A stretch of DNA of 64,000 nucleotides from Pseudomonadota bacterium (GTDB taxonomy: Bacteria; Pseudomonadota; Alphaproteobacteria; Rhizobiales; Devosiaceae). The stretch covers positions 1 to 64,000 of the forward strand of contig JAEWLC010000025.1 of NCBI GenBank assembly GCA_023393475.1. Direction: 5' to 3'. This document shows positions 34,198-44,006 of the stretch, piece after piece; positions within the stretch are counted from its first letter, which is position 1, and every line of letters begins with the position of its first letter. The translations under genes and the position numbers were made by a program. The notes below the pieces were generated by a model, which made no database searches, was not told where the DNA came from, and saw only the letters and a list, made by a program, of their open reading frames with translations.

Positions 34198-35142
34198 GTG
34201 ACCACGACTGTTGCGACTGAGCAGGCGCTTACCCAGCGTCAGCTCAAAGCGAGAGCCGGTCGCCGACGTTTAGTCGGCAAGCTTTCGGCCATCATCGGGA
34301 CTTTGCCGATGATGATCGTGGCGATTGGCGTCTTCGTCATCGGCATCACCTTCACGGTGGTGCTTTCTTTCACCAACTCCAAGCTCTTCCCCAGTTTCAA
34401 TTTCGTCGGCTGGCGCCAGTACGAGATCCTGTGGAACACGCCGCGCTGGCAACAGTCGGTCATCAACATCTGGTTCTACGGATTTGGGCATATCGCGCTC
34501 TGCCTGGGCCTCGGTTTCGCCCTTGCGGTGGCCATGGACCAGCGTATCCGCGGTGAAGACGCGTTCCGCACGATCTTCCTCTATCCCTTCGCCCTGTCGG
34601 CGGTCATCACCGGTCTGGTGTGGCAACTGATGCTTGATCCGCACTGGGGCTTCCAGGCCTTCGTGCGCAGCCTCGGGTTTGCCGATTTCACCTTTGCGCC
34701 GCTGGCAAGCGGCAGCACCGCGCTGATCGGCATGATCGTCGCCAGCGTCTGGAACGGCGTGGGCGTGACCATGGCCATCCTGCTCGCGGGGCTTCGTGGC
34801 GTCGACGAGGAAATCTGGAAAGCCGCACGTGTCGACGGCATCCCGACCTGGCGCACTTATTTCAGCATCGTCGTCCCGATGATGCGCGGCGCCATAGCGA
34901 CGGCGGTTGTCCTGCTGGTCGTCAACGTCGTGCGCACCTTCGATATCGTCATTGCCATGACTGGTGGCGGCCCGGGCATCGCGACCCAGATGCCGGCGAC
35001 CTACGTCATCGACAACATCAATTCGCGCAACGTCGGACACGGCATGGCTGCAGCCACCTGCATGCTGCTGCCGATCGCAGCGCTGGTCATCGTCCAGGCG
35101 TACTTCCGTTGGCGCGCCTCGCGCCGTGGGAGGACGGTATGA
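34198..35142 (+). CDS. Carbohydrate ABC transporter permease (MalF/UgpA type)
   Basis: A 314-residue inner membrane permease with six or more membrane segments. The EAA loop that docks the ATPase is seen as EEIWKAARVDGIPTWRTYFSIVVPMM near residue 200. GTG 34198 is the start, with GGGGA 9 bases upstream. The stop overlaps the next permease start by 4 bp. It forms the channel with the second permease. Confidence 0.9.
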   Translation: MTTTVATEQALTQRQLKARAGRRRLVGKLSAIIGTLPMMIVAIGVFVIGITFTVVLSFTNSKLFPSFNFVGWRQYEILWNTPRWQQSVINIWFYGFGHIALCLGLGFALAVAMDQRIRGEDAFRTIFLYPFALSAVITGLVWQLMLDPHWGFQAFVRSLGFADFTFAPLASGSTALIGMIVASVWNGVGVTMAILLAGLRGVDEEIWKAARVDGIPTWRTYFSIVVPMMRGAIATAVVLLVVNVVRTFDIVIAMTGGGPGIATQMPATYVIDNINSRNVGHGMAAATCMLLPIAALVIVQAYFRWRASRRGRTV

Positions 35143-36041
35143 GTTCGGTAGCCTTGCAGGTCGGGGTCGAACCCTCGGGCCCGATGCCCAAGCATGTGAC
35201 CGCCGGCCGGATCGGCATTTACGCCTTCCTGCTCATCTCGGCGCTGTTCTTCCTCATCCCGCTGATCGTCATGATCATGACGTCGATGAAGTCGATGGGC
35301 GAAATCCGTGGGGGCAACATCTTCGCGTTGCCGACCCAGCCGACCTTCGACTACTGGGTCAAGGCCTGGAGTTCCGCCTGTACCGGCGTCAACTGCAACG
35401 GCCTCGCCCCGGGCTTCTTCAACTCGCTGAAGATCACCCTGCTGTCGGTCCCGATCTCGATCGTCGTCTCGATGATCAACGGCTACGCGCTGAGCTTCTG
35501 GCGCTTCCGTGGCTCGGAGTTGATGTTCGCGATCCTCGTATTCGGTGCCTTCGTGCCGTTCCAGGTGCTGGTCTATCCGATCATCTTCGGGCTCAGCCGC
35601 GTCGGCCTGTTCGGCACGCTGCCCGGCATCGTGATCGTCCACACCATCTTCGGCATGCCGATCCTGACGCTCCTATTCCGCAACTTCTTCCAGTCGTTGC
35701 CGGTCGAGCTGTTCAAGGCCGCGCGCGTCGATGGGGCAGGGTTCTGGCGCATCTTCTACTCGGTGATGCTGCCGATGTCGGTGCCGATCGCCATCGTGGC
35801 CGTCATCCTGCAGGTCACGGGCATCTGGAACGACTTCATCTTCGGCCTTGTCTTCGCCGGTCGCGAGAACATGCCGATGACGGTCCAGCTCAACAACATC
35901 GTGCGGACCTCGACCGGCACGGTCGAATACAGCACCAACATGGCGGCCACCGTGCTTACCGGCGCTGTTCCGCTGATCGTTTACTTCGTTTCCGGCAAGT
36001 GGTTCGTCCGCGGTATCGCTGCCGGCGCCGTGAAAGGCTGA
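35139..36041 (+). CDS. Carbohydrate ABC transporter permease (MalG/UgpE type)
   Basis: A 300-residue permease, the second half of the heterodimeric channel. The EAA loop reads ELFKAARVDGAGFWRIFYSVMLPM. The ATG overlaps the previous stop (ATGA) and has GGGAGGAC upstream. The N-terminal 30 residues are soluble, and six membrane segments follow. The ATPase gene starts 2 bp after its stop. Confidence 0.9.
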   Translation: MSSVALQVGVEPSGPMPKHVTAGRIGIYAFLLISALFFLIPLIVMIMTSMKSMGEIRGGNIFALPTQPTFDYWVKAWSSACTGVNCNGLAPGFFNSLKITLLSVPISIVVSMINGYALSFWRFRGSELMFAILVFGAFVPFQVLVYPIIFGLSRVGLFGTLPGIVIVHTIFGMPILTLLFRNFFQSLPVELFKAARVDGAGFWRIFYSVMLPMSVPIAIVAVILQVTGIWNDFIFGLVFAGRENMPMTVQLNNIVRTSTGTVEYSTNMAATVLTGAVPLIVYFVSGKWFVRGIAAGAVKG

Positions 36042-36043
36042 CA

Positions 36044-37123
<1,080 letters not shown>

Positions 37124-37203
37124 CCTTTCGGCTCGTCAAGCTTACCGGACGGGTGGCGAGGAGGCCGCGTCCGGTGCTACGAGCCAACGACAACAGCGAC
37201 GCG

Positions 37204-37227
37204 CGCCCCGGTTTCGCAACCGGGGCG
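37204..37227 (+). other. Stable intercistronic hairpin
   Basis: A perfect 10-bp stem CGCCCCGGTT / AACCGGGGCG closes on TCGC, 26 bp before the start of the first isomerase-like gene. There is no T-run, so it may protect or separate the mRNA segments rather than end transcription. Confidence 0.6.
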
Positions 37228-37252
37228 AACGCATTAGCGGAGGAGATATTTC

Positions 37253-38002
37253 TTGGATTTTTCGTTCCAGCTCTATAGCGCCCGGAACTTCCCGCCGCTC
37301 GACGACGTGCTTGGACGCGTGGCGAAGCTCGGCTACCGGCAGGTCGAGGGTTTTGGCGGGCTCTATGCCGAGGCGGAGAGCCTGGCGGCGTCGCTGAAGA
37401 AGTACGGCCTGACTATGCCGACGGCGCATTTCGGCCTCGCCCAGCTCCAGGATACTGACGCGGCGCTGAAGACCGCCGAGACGCTGGGGATCAAGTACCT
37501 TTACTGCCCCGCCATCCCCAAGGAGGAGCGCGAGAACCAGCCCGACAGCAAGTGGGTGGCGCTCGGCGAGATCCTCGCCGGTCTCGGCGAAGCGTTCCGC
37601 AAGCGTGGCTTCGGCTTTGGCTGGCACAACCATGCCTTCGAGTTCGAGCCGACCTCAAGCGGGCGCCTGCCCATGGATATCCTGCTCGAGACGGCCGCCC
37701 ACAACGAGTGGGAGATGGACGTCGCCTGGGTCGTAAAGGGCGGCGAGGACCCCATCGGCTGGATGAAGAAGTTCGGTGGCCGCATCAACGCCATCCACGT
37801 CAAGGACATCGCACCTGCCGGCCAGAACGCGAACGAGGACGGCTGGGCCGACGTCGGTCACGGCACCATGGACTGGGACGCGCTCTATGCCGCCGCCAGG
37901 CAGTATACCAACGCCCGCTATTTCGTGATGGAGCACGACAACCCGGCCGATGTCGACCGGTTCGCCTCGCGCTCCATCGCTACCGTCAACGCCTGGAAAT
38001 AG
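37253..38002 (+). CDS. Sugar phosphate isomerase/epimerase-like TIM barrel (first of tandem pair)
   Basis: A 249-residue AP-endonuclease-2-like TIM barrel (PF01261 type). Metal-site residues appear in FGWHNHAFEF, MDVAWV, AIHVKDI and VMEHDNP. The start is TTG 37253 with GGAGGAG 7 bases upstream. The neighbouring gene (38016) is a clear tandem duplicate. In such catabolic loci these proteins isomerise keto sugars or split keto-glycosides after oxidation. Specificity cannot be read; activity in the cytoplasm is expected. Confidence 0.85.
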   Translation: MDFSFQLYSARNFPPLDDVLGRVAKLGYRQVEGFGGLYAEAESLAASLKKYGLTMPTAHFGLAQLQDTDAALKTAETLGIKYLYCPAIPKEERENQPDSKWVALGEILAGLGEAFRKRGFGFGWHNHAFEFEPTSSGRLPMDILLETAAHNEWEMDVAWVVKGGEDPIGWMKKFGGRINAIHVKDIAPAGQNANEDGWADVGHGTMDWDALYAAARQYTNARYFVMEHDNPADVDRFASRSIATVNAWK

Positions 38003-38015
38003 ATCGAGAACACCA

Positions 38016-38765
38016 ATGGATATCGGCTTTCAGCTTTTCAGCGCCCGCAATTTCCCGCTGGCAGACGTGCTCAAGAAGGTGGCCGCGCTTGGCTACACCC
38101 ATGTCGAGGGCTATGGCGCACTATACGCAAACCCCGATCCGGCCGCCCTTAGGGCACTGCTCGACGAGAACGGCCTCACCATGCCGACGGCTCATATCAG
38201 CCTCGGCGACCTCGAGGACACGGCCAAGACCCTGAAGCTCGCCGAAACGCTCGACATCAAGGTGGCGGTCTGCCCCTGGCTCGCCCCCGACCAGCGCCCG
38301 ACCTCGGCCGACGGCTGGAAGGCCTTCGGCGAGAAGCTGCAGAAGATCGGCAAGCCCCTGCAGGATGCCGGCCTCACCTTCGGCTACCACAACCATGACT
38401 TCGAGTTCGTCAGCTATGACGGCAAGTATGCGATGGACATCCTGCTGGAAGCCGCCCCGGCGGTGAACGTCGAAGCCGACGTTGCCTGGATTGTCCGCGG
38501 CAAGGCAGACCCGGCGACCTGGCTGCCGAAGTTCGGCAACCGCATCGTCGCCATCCACGTCAAGGACATCGCCCCGGCGGGACAGAACGCCGACGAGGAC
38601 GGCTGGGCGGATGCGGGGCAGGGCGTCGTGCCGTGGAAGACCCTGTGGCCGATCGTCCGCAAGGAAACCAAGGCGCAGTATTTCATCGCCGAGCACGACA
38701 ACCCCAAGGACATCGACCGCTTCGCCTCGCGCTCGATCGCCTTCATCAAGACCCTCGGAGCCTAA
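38016..38765 (+). CDS. Sugar phosphate isomerase/epimerase-like TIM barrel (second of tandem pair)
   Basis: A 249-residue duplicate of the previous gene, alike over its whole length: the opening M-D-x-x-F-Q-L-(Y/F)-S-A-R-N-F-P, (F/Y)HNH, AIHVKDIAPAGQNA and DRFASRSIA are shared. Metal ligands are conserved in both copies. ATG 38016 lies 13 bp after the stop of copy one, so they are co-translated. Whether the copies form a heterodimer or act on successive intermediates is unknown. Confidence 0.85.
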   Translation: MDIGFQLFSARNFPLADVLKKVAALGYTHVEGYGALYANPDPAALRALLDENGLTMPTAHISLGDLEDTAKTLKLAETLDIKVAVCPWLAPDQRPTSADGWKAFGEKLQKIGKPLQDAGLTFGYHNHDFEFVSYDGKYAMDILLEAAPAVNVEADVAWIVRGKADPATWLPKFGNRIVAIHVKDIAPAGQNADEDGWADAGQGVVPWKTLWPIVRKETKAQYFIAEHDNPKDIDRFASRSIAFIKTLGA

Positions 38766-38769
38766 GACC

Positions 38770-39912
38770 ATGGCAAAGACCTATGGCGTCGGCATCATGG
38801 GCGCCGGCAATATCTCGGCCGCCTATCTGCGCCTCGCGCCGCTGTTCAAGAATCTCGACGTCCGCGCTGTTGCCGACATCATCCCCGAGGCCGCGAAGAA
38901 GCGCGCCGAGGAATATGGTGTCCGCGCCCAGACGCCGGACGAGCTGCTGAAGAACTCGGAAGTCGACGTGATCGTGAACCTCACGATCCCCTCGACCCAC
39001 TTCCAGGTGACCAAGGACATCCTGAGCGCCGGCAAGCACGCCTACTCGGAAAAGCCCTTTGTCCTCAGCGTCGAAGAAGGCATCCAGATCAAGGCGCTTG
39101 CCGACGAGCACAAGCTGAAGGTCGGCTCCGCGCCGGACACTTTCCTCGGCGGCGCGCACCAGCAGGTCCGCTCGATCATTGACTCGGGCAAGCTCGGCAA
39201 GATCGCTTCGGGCACCATGCACGTCATGAGCCGCGGCATGGAGCACTGGCACCCGAACCCGGACTTCTTCTTCCAACCCGGCGGCGGCCCTATCCTCGAC
39301 ATGGGGCCGTACTACGTCACCGACCTGATCAGCCTCGTCGGCCCGGTCAAGCGCGTCACGGCCTTTACGGGCAAGGCGCGTGAGGAGCGCGAGGTCACGA
39401 CGGAGGGCTCGCCGTTCCAGGGCACCAAGATCAAGGTCAATACGCCGACCACGATCCACGCCATCCTCGAGTTCCACAACGGCGCCATCATCACGCTCGG
39501 CGCCAGCTGGGACGTGTCGAGCAACGGTCACCACAACATCGAGCTCTACGGCACCGAAGGCTCGGTCTACGTGCCCGATCCGAACTTCTTCAACGGCGAC
39601 GTCACGATCACCGATCGTGCCGGCACCAAGGAGAAGGTTGCGGCCTGGGATCACCCGTTCGGCGTCGCCAACCAGGATCTCGACAAGCCCGCACCGCGCG
39701 CCAACTACCGCAACGCTGGCCTCGCCGACATGATGGACTCGATCGAAACCGGCAAGGCGGCCCGCTGCGGCCTCGACGTGGCGCTCCATGCCGTGGATGT
39801 GCTGACCTCGATCCTTCGTTCGGGCGAGACCGGCCAGGTCATCACGCTGCAGACGACCTGCCAGCGCCCGGCGGCGCTCGGCCCCGACGAGGCCCGCGCG
39901 CTGCTGCGCTGA
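38770..39912 (+). CDS. Gfo/Idh/MocA-family oxidoreductase (first of two)
   Basis: A 380-residue dehydrogenase. The NAD(P)-binding Rossmann motif is VGIMGAGNISAAY near residue 6, and the family Lys is in AYSEKPF (EKP motif). The C-terminal half is the sugar-binding beta-sheet domain (GGGPILDMGPYYVTDLISLVG). Members oxidise C1 to C3 or C5 of sugars or inositols. It follows the tandem isomerases by 4 bp, giving an oxidise-then-isomerise or oxidise-then-split module. A terminator at 39928 ends this operon. Confidence 0.9.
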   Translation: MAKTYGVGIMGAGNISAAYLRLAPLFKNLDVRAVADIIPEAAKKRAEEYGVRAQTPDELLKNSEVDVIVNLTIPSTHFQVTKDILSAGKHAYSEKPFVLSVEEGIQIKALADEHKLKVGSAPDTFLGGAHQQVRSIIDSGKLGKIASGTMHVMSRGMEHWHPNPDFFFQPGGGPILDMGPYYVTDLISLVGPVKRVTAFTGKAREEREVTTEGSPFQGTKIKVNTPTTIHAILEFHNGAIITLGASWDVSSNGHHNIELYGTEGSVYVPDPNFFNGDVTITDRAGTKEKVAAWDHPFGVANQDLDKPAPRANYRNAGLADMMDSIETGKAARCGLDVALHAVDVLTSILRSGETGQVITLQTTCQRPAALGPDEARALLR

Positions 39913-39927
39913 GGCAACCAGGCGATG

Positions 39928-39955
39928 CAAAGGCCCGGACGCGTCCGGGCCTTTG
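39928..39955 (+). terminator. Intrinsic terminator of the first sugar operon
   Basis: A 12-bp stem CAAAGGCCCGGA / TCCGGGCCTTTG closes on CGCG, 15 bp after the dehydrogenase stop, and is followed by TGTTCG. The A/T base of the stem acts as the T-run in part. It splits the locus into two transcription units. Confidence 0.8.
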
Positions 39956-40003
39956 TGTTCGCCGGGACTGCCTTGACAGTTTTCGGCGCACAGTGAAGGT
40001 AGA

Positions 40004-40017
40004 ACTGACATGTCAGT
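40004..40017. promoter_or_regulatory. 14-bp palindrome before the second sugar operon
   Basis: ACTGACATGTCAGT is a perfect palindrome 108 bp before the isomerase start. A TTGACA lies at 39973-39978, about 25 bp upstream, so the palindrome overlaps or follows the -10 region. It differs from the LacI operators (no AATCGATT core), so a different regulator probably controls this unit. Confidence 0.6.
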
Positions 40018-40125
40018 GGCGGCTCAATGACATCGGCGGGGCGTTCGACCATCGCGGAAATACTGCCGTTCGACTGACGCACGTGCACAAGCGGCCGGGA
40101 GCGCCGCCACAGGGAGGACTGACTG

Positions 40126-41181
40126 ATGCGCACCATCAAGGGGCCCGCAATCTTCTTGGCCCAATTCGCTGGCGACGCGGCGCCGTTCGATACACTCGAC
40201 AACATCTGCGCCTGGGCGGCCGACCTTGGCTACAAGGGCGTGCAGATCCCGACCTGGCTGACGCATTTCGTCGATGTCGAAAAGGCCGCCACGTCGAAGA
40301 CCTATGCCGATGGGGTGCAGGGCACCGTTCAGAGCCACGGGCTCGAGATCGCGGAGCTCGCCAGCCACATCATCGGGCAGCTGGTGGCGGTGCATCCAGC
40401 CTACGACGAGCTGTCCGACGGCTTCGCCATCCCCGCCGTGCGCGGCAATCCCAAGGCGCGGCAGGAATGGGCGGTGCAGCATTTGAAGCACTGCGCCGCG
40501 GCCTCGAAGAACCTGGGCCTCAAGGCGCACGCGACCTTCTCGGGCGCGCTGGCATGGCCCTATCTCTATCCGTTCCCGCAGCGGCCCGCCGGACTCGTGG
40601 AAGAGGCCTTCGACGAGCTGGCCAAGCGCTGGACGCCGATCCTCAACGAGTTCGACAAGCACGGCGTCGACGTCTGCTACGAGATCCATCCGAGCGAGGA
40701 CCTGTTCGACGGCGCGACCTACGAGATGTTCCTCGAGCGCGTGAACAACCACCCGCGCGCCAACTTGCTCTACGATCCGAGCCACTTCGTGCTGCAGCAG
40801 CTCGACTACCTGCAGTACATCGATTTCTACCACGAGCGGATCCGGATGTTCCACGTCAAGGACGCCGAGTTCAACCCGACCGGCAAGCAGGGCGTCTACT
40901 CGGGCTTCCAGAGCTGGGTGAACCGGGCCGGGCGCTTCCGCTCGCTAGGTGACGGCCAGGTGGATTTCGCCGGAATCTTCTCGAAGCTCTCAGCCTATGG
41001 CTTCGACGGCTGGGCAGTGCTCGAGTGGGAGTGCGCCATCAAGTCGGCAGAGCAGGGCGCCGCTGAAGGCGCGCCGTTCATCGCCAGCCACATCATCAAG
41101 GTCACCGAGAAGGCCTTCGACGATTTTGCAGCGTCGGGCACCGACAAGGCGGCCAACCGCAAGATTCTCGGTCTGAGCTAA
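40126..41181 (+). CDS. Sugar phosphate isomerase/epimerase-like TIM barrel (long form)
   Basis: A 351-residue TIM-barrel protein of the same superfamily as the tandem pair, but about 100 residues longer. Metal-site regions include CYEIHPSED, LLYDPSHFV, RMFHVKDAEF and VLEWECAI. AGGGAGGACTG precedes ATG 40126. It is followed by a second Gfo/Idh/MocA gene 10 bp downstream, repeating the isomerase-dehydrogenase pairing seen upstream. The reaction is not known. Confidence 0.85.
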   Translation: MRTIKGPAIFLAQFAGDAAPFDTLDNICAWAADLGYKGVQIPTWLTHFVDVEKAATSKTYADGVQGTVQSHGLEIAELASHIIGQLVAVHPAYDELSDGFAIPAVRGNPKARQEWAVQHLKHCAAASKNLGLKAHATFSGALAWPYLYPFPQRPAGLVEEAFDELAKRWTPILNEFDKHGVDVCYEIHPSEDLFDGATYEMFLERVNNHPRANLLYDPSHFVLQQLDYLQYIDFYHERIRMFHVKDAEFNPTGKQGVYSGFQSWVNRAGRFRSLGDGQVDFAGIFSKLSAYGFDGWAVLEWECAIKSAEQGAAEGAPFIASHIIKVTEKAFDDFAASGTDKAANRKILGLS

Positions 41182-41191
41182 GGGGGAAGAA

Positions 41192-42343
41192 ATGGCAGAG
41201 AACGGCGCACCGCGCATTCGTCTTGGCATGGTCGGCGGCGGCACCGGAGCCTTTATCGGCTACGTGCATCGCATCGCGGCCCGCATCGACGGGGACTATG
41301 AACTCGTCGCCGGAGCCCTGTCGTCCAACCCGGCGACGGCGCTCGAATCCGGCAGGAACATCGGCCTTGCCGAAGACCGCATCTACACCTCCTACGAGGA
41401 GATGGCGGCCAAGGAATCCGCCCGCAAGGACGGCATCCAGGCGGTTTCGATCGTGACGCCGAACCACGTGCACTTCGGGCCGGCCAAGGCCTTCCTCGAG
41501 GCCGGCATCCACGTCATCTGCGACAAGCCACTCACCTCGACGCTCGAGGACGCGCGAGCGCTGGCGGCGATCAAGCCGAAGAAGGGCGCGAAGTTCCTTT
41601 TGACGCACAACTACACCGGCTACCCGCTGATCCGGCAGGCGCGTGAACTGGTGAAGTCCGGCGCGCTCGGCAAGATCCGCGTCGTGCAGGTCGAGTACCC
41701 GCAGGACTGGCTGACCAATGCGGCGGACCCCGGCAACAAGCAGGCCGCCTGGCGCACCGACCCCAAGCGCTCAGGCGCAGGCGGCGCCATCGGCGATATC
41801 GGCACGCATGCCTATAACCTCGCGCGCTTCGTCACCGGGCTGAAGACTGAGGCGGTGAGCGCCGACCTCCAGAGCTTCGTGAAGGGCCGCAAGGTCGACG
41901 ACAACGTAAATATCCTCCTGCGCTTCCAGGGCGGCGCCCGTGGTATGCTCTGGGCGAGCCAGGTGGCGGTGGGCAGCGAAAACGGCCTGCAACTGCGCGT
42001 CTATGGCGAGAAGGCCGGGCTCGAGTGGCGCCAGGATAACCCGAACTACATGTGGTACACCGAGTTCGGCAAACCCAAGCAGCTCCTGACCCGCGGCGGC
42101 GCCATCTCGGCCGATCCGGCGGCGTCGATGAACGTCCGCGTCCCGTCGGGGCACCCGGAGGGCTATCTCGAAGCCTTCGCCACGCTCTACAGTCAGTTCG
42201 CCCAGGTGATCCGCGGCGAGGGCAAGGACGTGGCCGGCCTGCTGCCGAGCCTCGCCGACGGCGTCGAGGGCGTGGAGTTCATCACCGCCTCGATCGCATC
42301 GTCGAAGAACGACGGCAAGTGGACGAAGTTCAGCGACGTCTGA
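41192..42343 (+). CDS. Gfo/Idh/MocA-family oxidoreductase (second of two)
   Basis: A 383-residue dehydrogenase with the Rossmann motif LGMVGGGTGAFIGYVHR near residue 12 and the EKP-like site changed to ICDKPL, a variant common in family members. The sugar-binding domain includes GGAIGDIGTHAYNLARFVTG. Homology to the gene at 38770 is weak. It follows the long isomerase gene by 10 bp. Its Rossmann variant and length resemble glucose-fructose or sugar 3-dehydrogenase-type members, which is only suggestive. Confidence 0.88.
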   Translation: MAENGAPRIRLGMVGGGTGAFIGYVHRIAARIDGDYELVAGALSSNPATALESGRNIGLAEDRIYTSYEEMAAKESARKDGIQAVSIVTPNHVHFGPAKAFLEAGIHVICDKPLTSTLEDARALAAIKPKKGAKFLLTHNYTGYPLIRQARELVKSGALGKIRVVQVEYPQDWLTNAADPGNKQAAWRTDPKRSGAGGAIGDIGTHAYNLARFVTGLKTEAVSADLQSFVKGRKVDDNVNILLRFQGGARGMLWASQVAVGSENGLQLRVYGEKAGLEWRQDNPNYMWYTEFGKPKQLLTRGGAISADPAASMNVRVPSGHPEGYLEAFATLYSQFAQVIRGEGKDVAGLLPSLADGVEGVEFITASIASSKNDGKWTKFSDV

Positions 42344-42357
42344 CTGCCTGAGGCGCC

Positions 42358-43101
42358 TCAGGTCCAGGCCGATACGGCGCCCCACACGAGGGCAAGCCCC
42401 GAGAGGCAGAGCATCAACAGCACCAGCCGGCGAAAGCCGGCGGTGCTGAGCCGCCTGAACACCGTGACGCCTGCGAGGGCAAAGGGCACGAGCGCGACCG
42501 CCGTCACGGCCATCGGCCACGCGAGTTCGGCATGGATGCGCCCTGACACGGCATAGACCGTGAGCGTTGCAGCATGCATCGCGATGTTGAAGCCCTGCAG
42601 AACGCCGCGTTGCTCGTCCTTGCTCCAGCCCCGCAGTGTGGTCCATAGCGTCGGCACCGGCCCCGACAGGCCGGAGAAGCCACCCATCACTCCCCCGATC
42701 CAGCCTGCGACCGTGTCTGCGACTCGACCCCCGAAGCGAACTTCAAGGTTCGGTCGGAGGAACAGCATCAAGGGGCAATAGACCAGCAGGAAGACGCCAA
42801 GCCCGAAGCGAAACAAGCTGCCGTCCGCGGCGCCGACGAGGCTCGCACCGAGCGGTATTCCGGCGAGCCCGCCCGCGACAAGGGGCAGGGCACGCCGCCA
42901 GTCGAACCCGCGCCATACGAAGGGCAAGGTGACCAGCTGGCCGACGAGCGATCCGAAGACTGCGAGCACTGCTGCCTGTGCAGGGGCCATCCCCCACGCC
43001 CAAATCGACAGGGCGACCAGCGCAAAGGCAAAGCCCGACACGCCCTGCGCAAAGCCGCCGAGCGCCGCGCCGGCGACGATGACCAAGAGGAGAGGCTCCA
43101 T
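42358..43101 (-). CDS. TauE/SafE-family (TSUP) membrane exporter
   Basis: A 247-residue protein with about eight membrane segments. The family features are GFAQGVSGFAFALVAL near the N-terminus and GGVMGGFSGLSGPVPTLW in the middle. Members move sulfite, sulfonates or other organic anions across the inner membrane. In this sulfur-rich region sulfite export is attractive, but it lies next to sugar and TraB genes, so this is unproven. It converges with the sugar operon. Confidence 0.85.
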   Translation of the reverse strand: MEPLLLVIVAGAALGGFAQGVSGFAFALVALSIWAWGMAPAQAAVLAVFGSLVGQLVTLPFVWRGFDWRRALPLVAGGLAGIPLGASLVGAADGSLFRFGLGVFLLVYCPLMLFLRPNLEVRFGGRVADTVAGWIGGVMGGFSGLSGPVPTLWTTLRGWSKDEQRGVLQGFNIAMHAATLTVYAVSGRIHAELAWPMAVTAVALVPFALAGVTVFRRLSTAGFRRLVLLMLCLSGLALVWGAVSAWT

Positions 43102-43107
43102 GTGGTA

Positions 43108-43995
43108 TCAGCGGTCCCCGGTTGCCGCGCCGACCTCGTCAACCCGCTCCACCATATAACCTTTATCGGAGAGCAGGGCGGGCACGCCTTCCGGGCCGAC
43201 CAGATGGGCCGCTCCGACAATGACCAGCGATTGGTCGTTGGTTGCCAGAAGGTCTTCGAGGGCCGCCAGCCAGCGTTCATTGCGGTCGGTCAGCAGCCGG
43301 TCGTAGAGCGCCTGATCATCGGGCGTCACCTGCGCTTCGATTGTCGCGGCAAGCGCACCGGTGTCGCCGCTCTGCCAGGCGTCGATCATGTCGTCGAGCG
43401 CGCTGACGGCGCCGCTCTCGATGCCGTCGACGGTCGACATCAGGGTCGTGACCTGCTCGTCGAGCGGCGCGTCGGAGAGGAAGCCCATCTGCTCGGCGGC
43501 CGTCTCGAGGCCGCGCTTTCGATTGGCCTCGACCTCGACGTCGACCAGCGTGTCGACGCCGGCGGTGGTCTTGGGATAGGCGCCCTGCATAAGCGTCATG
43601 GTCGCCAGCCAGGGCTGCATGCGCTCCAGCGCAAACATGTCGGCGCTGACGGTGCTGGCGATGGCCGAAAGCCGCGTGAACTGAGCAGGCGTCAGGACGT
43701 CGCGCAGCGTGCGGCCGTCGCGGAACATGCCCTTGGTGAGGGTGATCTGCGTGATGGTCGAGTAGGCCTCGATGTCCATCACGACCTCGAAATAGACGTG
43801 GTCGGCTTCGTCGAGGATCGCGTCGAACTGCGGGGTGCGCCAGTCGACCGCCTTGGTGAATACGTGCACCGAGCCGAACAGGTAGATCGAGCTGTCAGCG
43901 TCGCTGACTTTCCACATCGCCGGTTCGGCGAGTGCGGGTGTTGCGAGTCCGGAAGCCAGCAGCAAAGGCGCAACGAGATGGCGGAGCTTCGTCAC
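43108..43995 (-). CDS. TraB/GumN-family protein
   Basis: A 295-residue exported protein with a signal peptide ending ALAEP near residue 24. The TraB/GumN domain is marked by YLFGSVHVFTKAVDWRTPQ near the start and VIVGAAHLVGPEGVPALL near the end; the GS-x-H and GAAHL positions give the metal-like His residues of the family. It is probably a periplasmic hydrolase or protease-like protein. The start is GTG at 43995. It precedes the TSUP gene by 6 bp, so they are likely co-transcribed. Confidence 0.85.
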   Translation of the reverse strand: MTKLRHLVAPLLLASGLATPALAEPAMWKVSDADSSIYLFGSVHVFTKAVDWRTPQFDAILDEADHVYFEVVMDIEAYSTITQITLTKGMFRDGRTLRDVLTPAQFTRLSAIASTVSADMFALERMQPWLATMTLMQGAYPKTTAGVDTLVDVEVEANRKRGLETAAEQMGFLSDAPLDEQVTTLMSTVDGIESGAVSALDDMIDAWQSGDTGALAATIEAQVTPDDQALYDRLLTDRNERWLAALEDLLATNDQSLVIVGAAHLVGPEGVPALLSDKGYMVERVDEVGAATGDR

Positions 43996-44006
43996 TCCGC
44001 GCGGCC

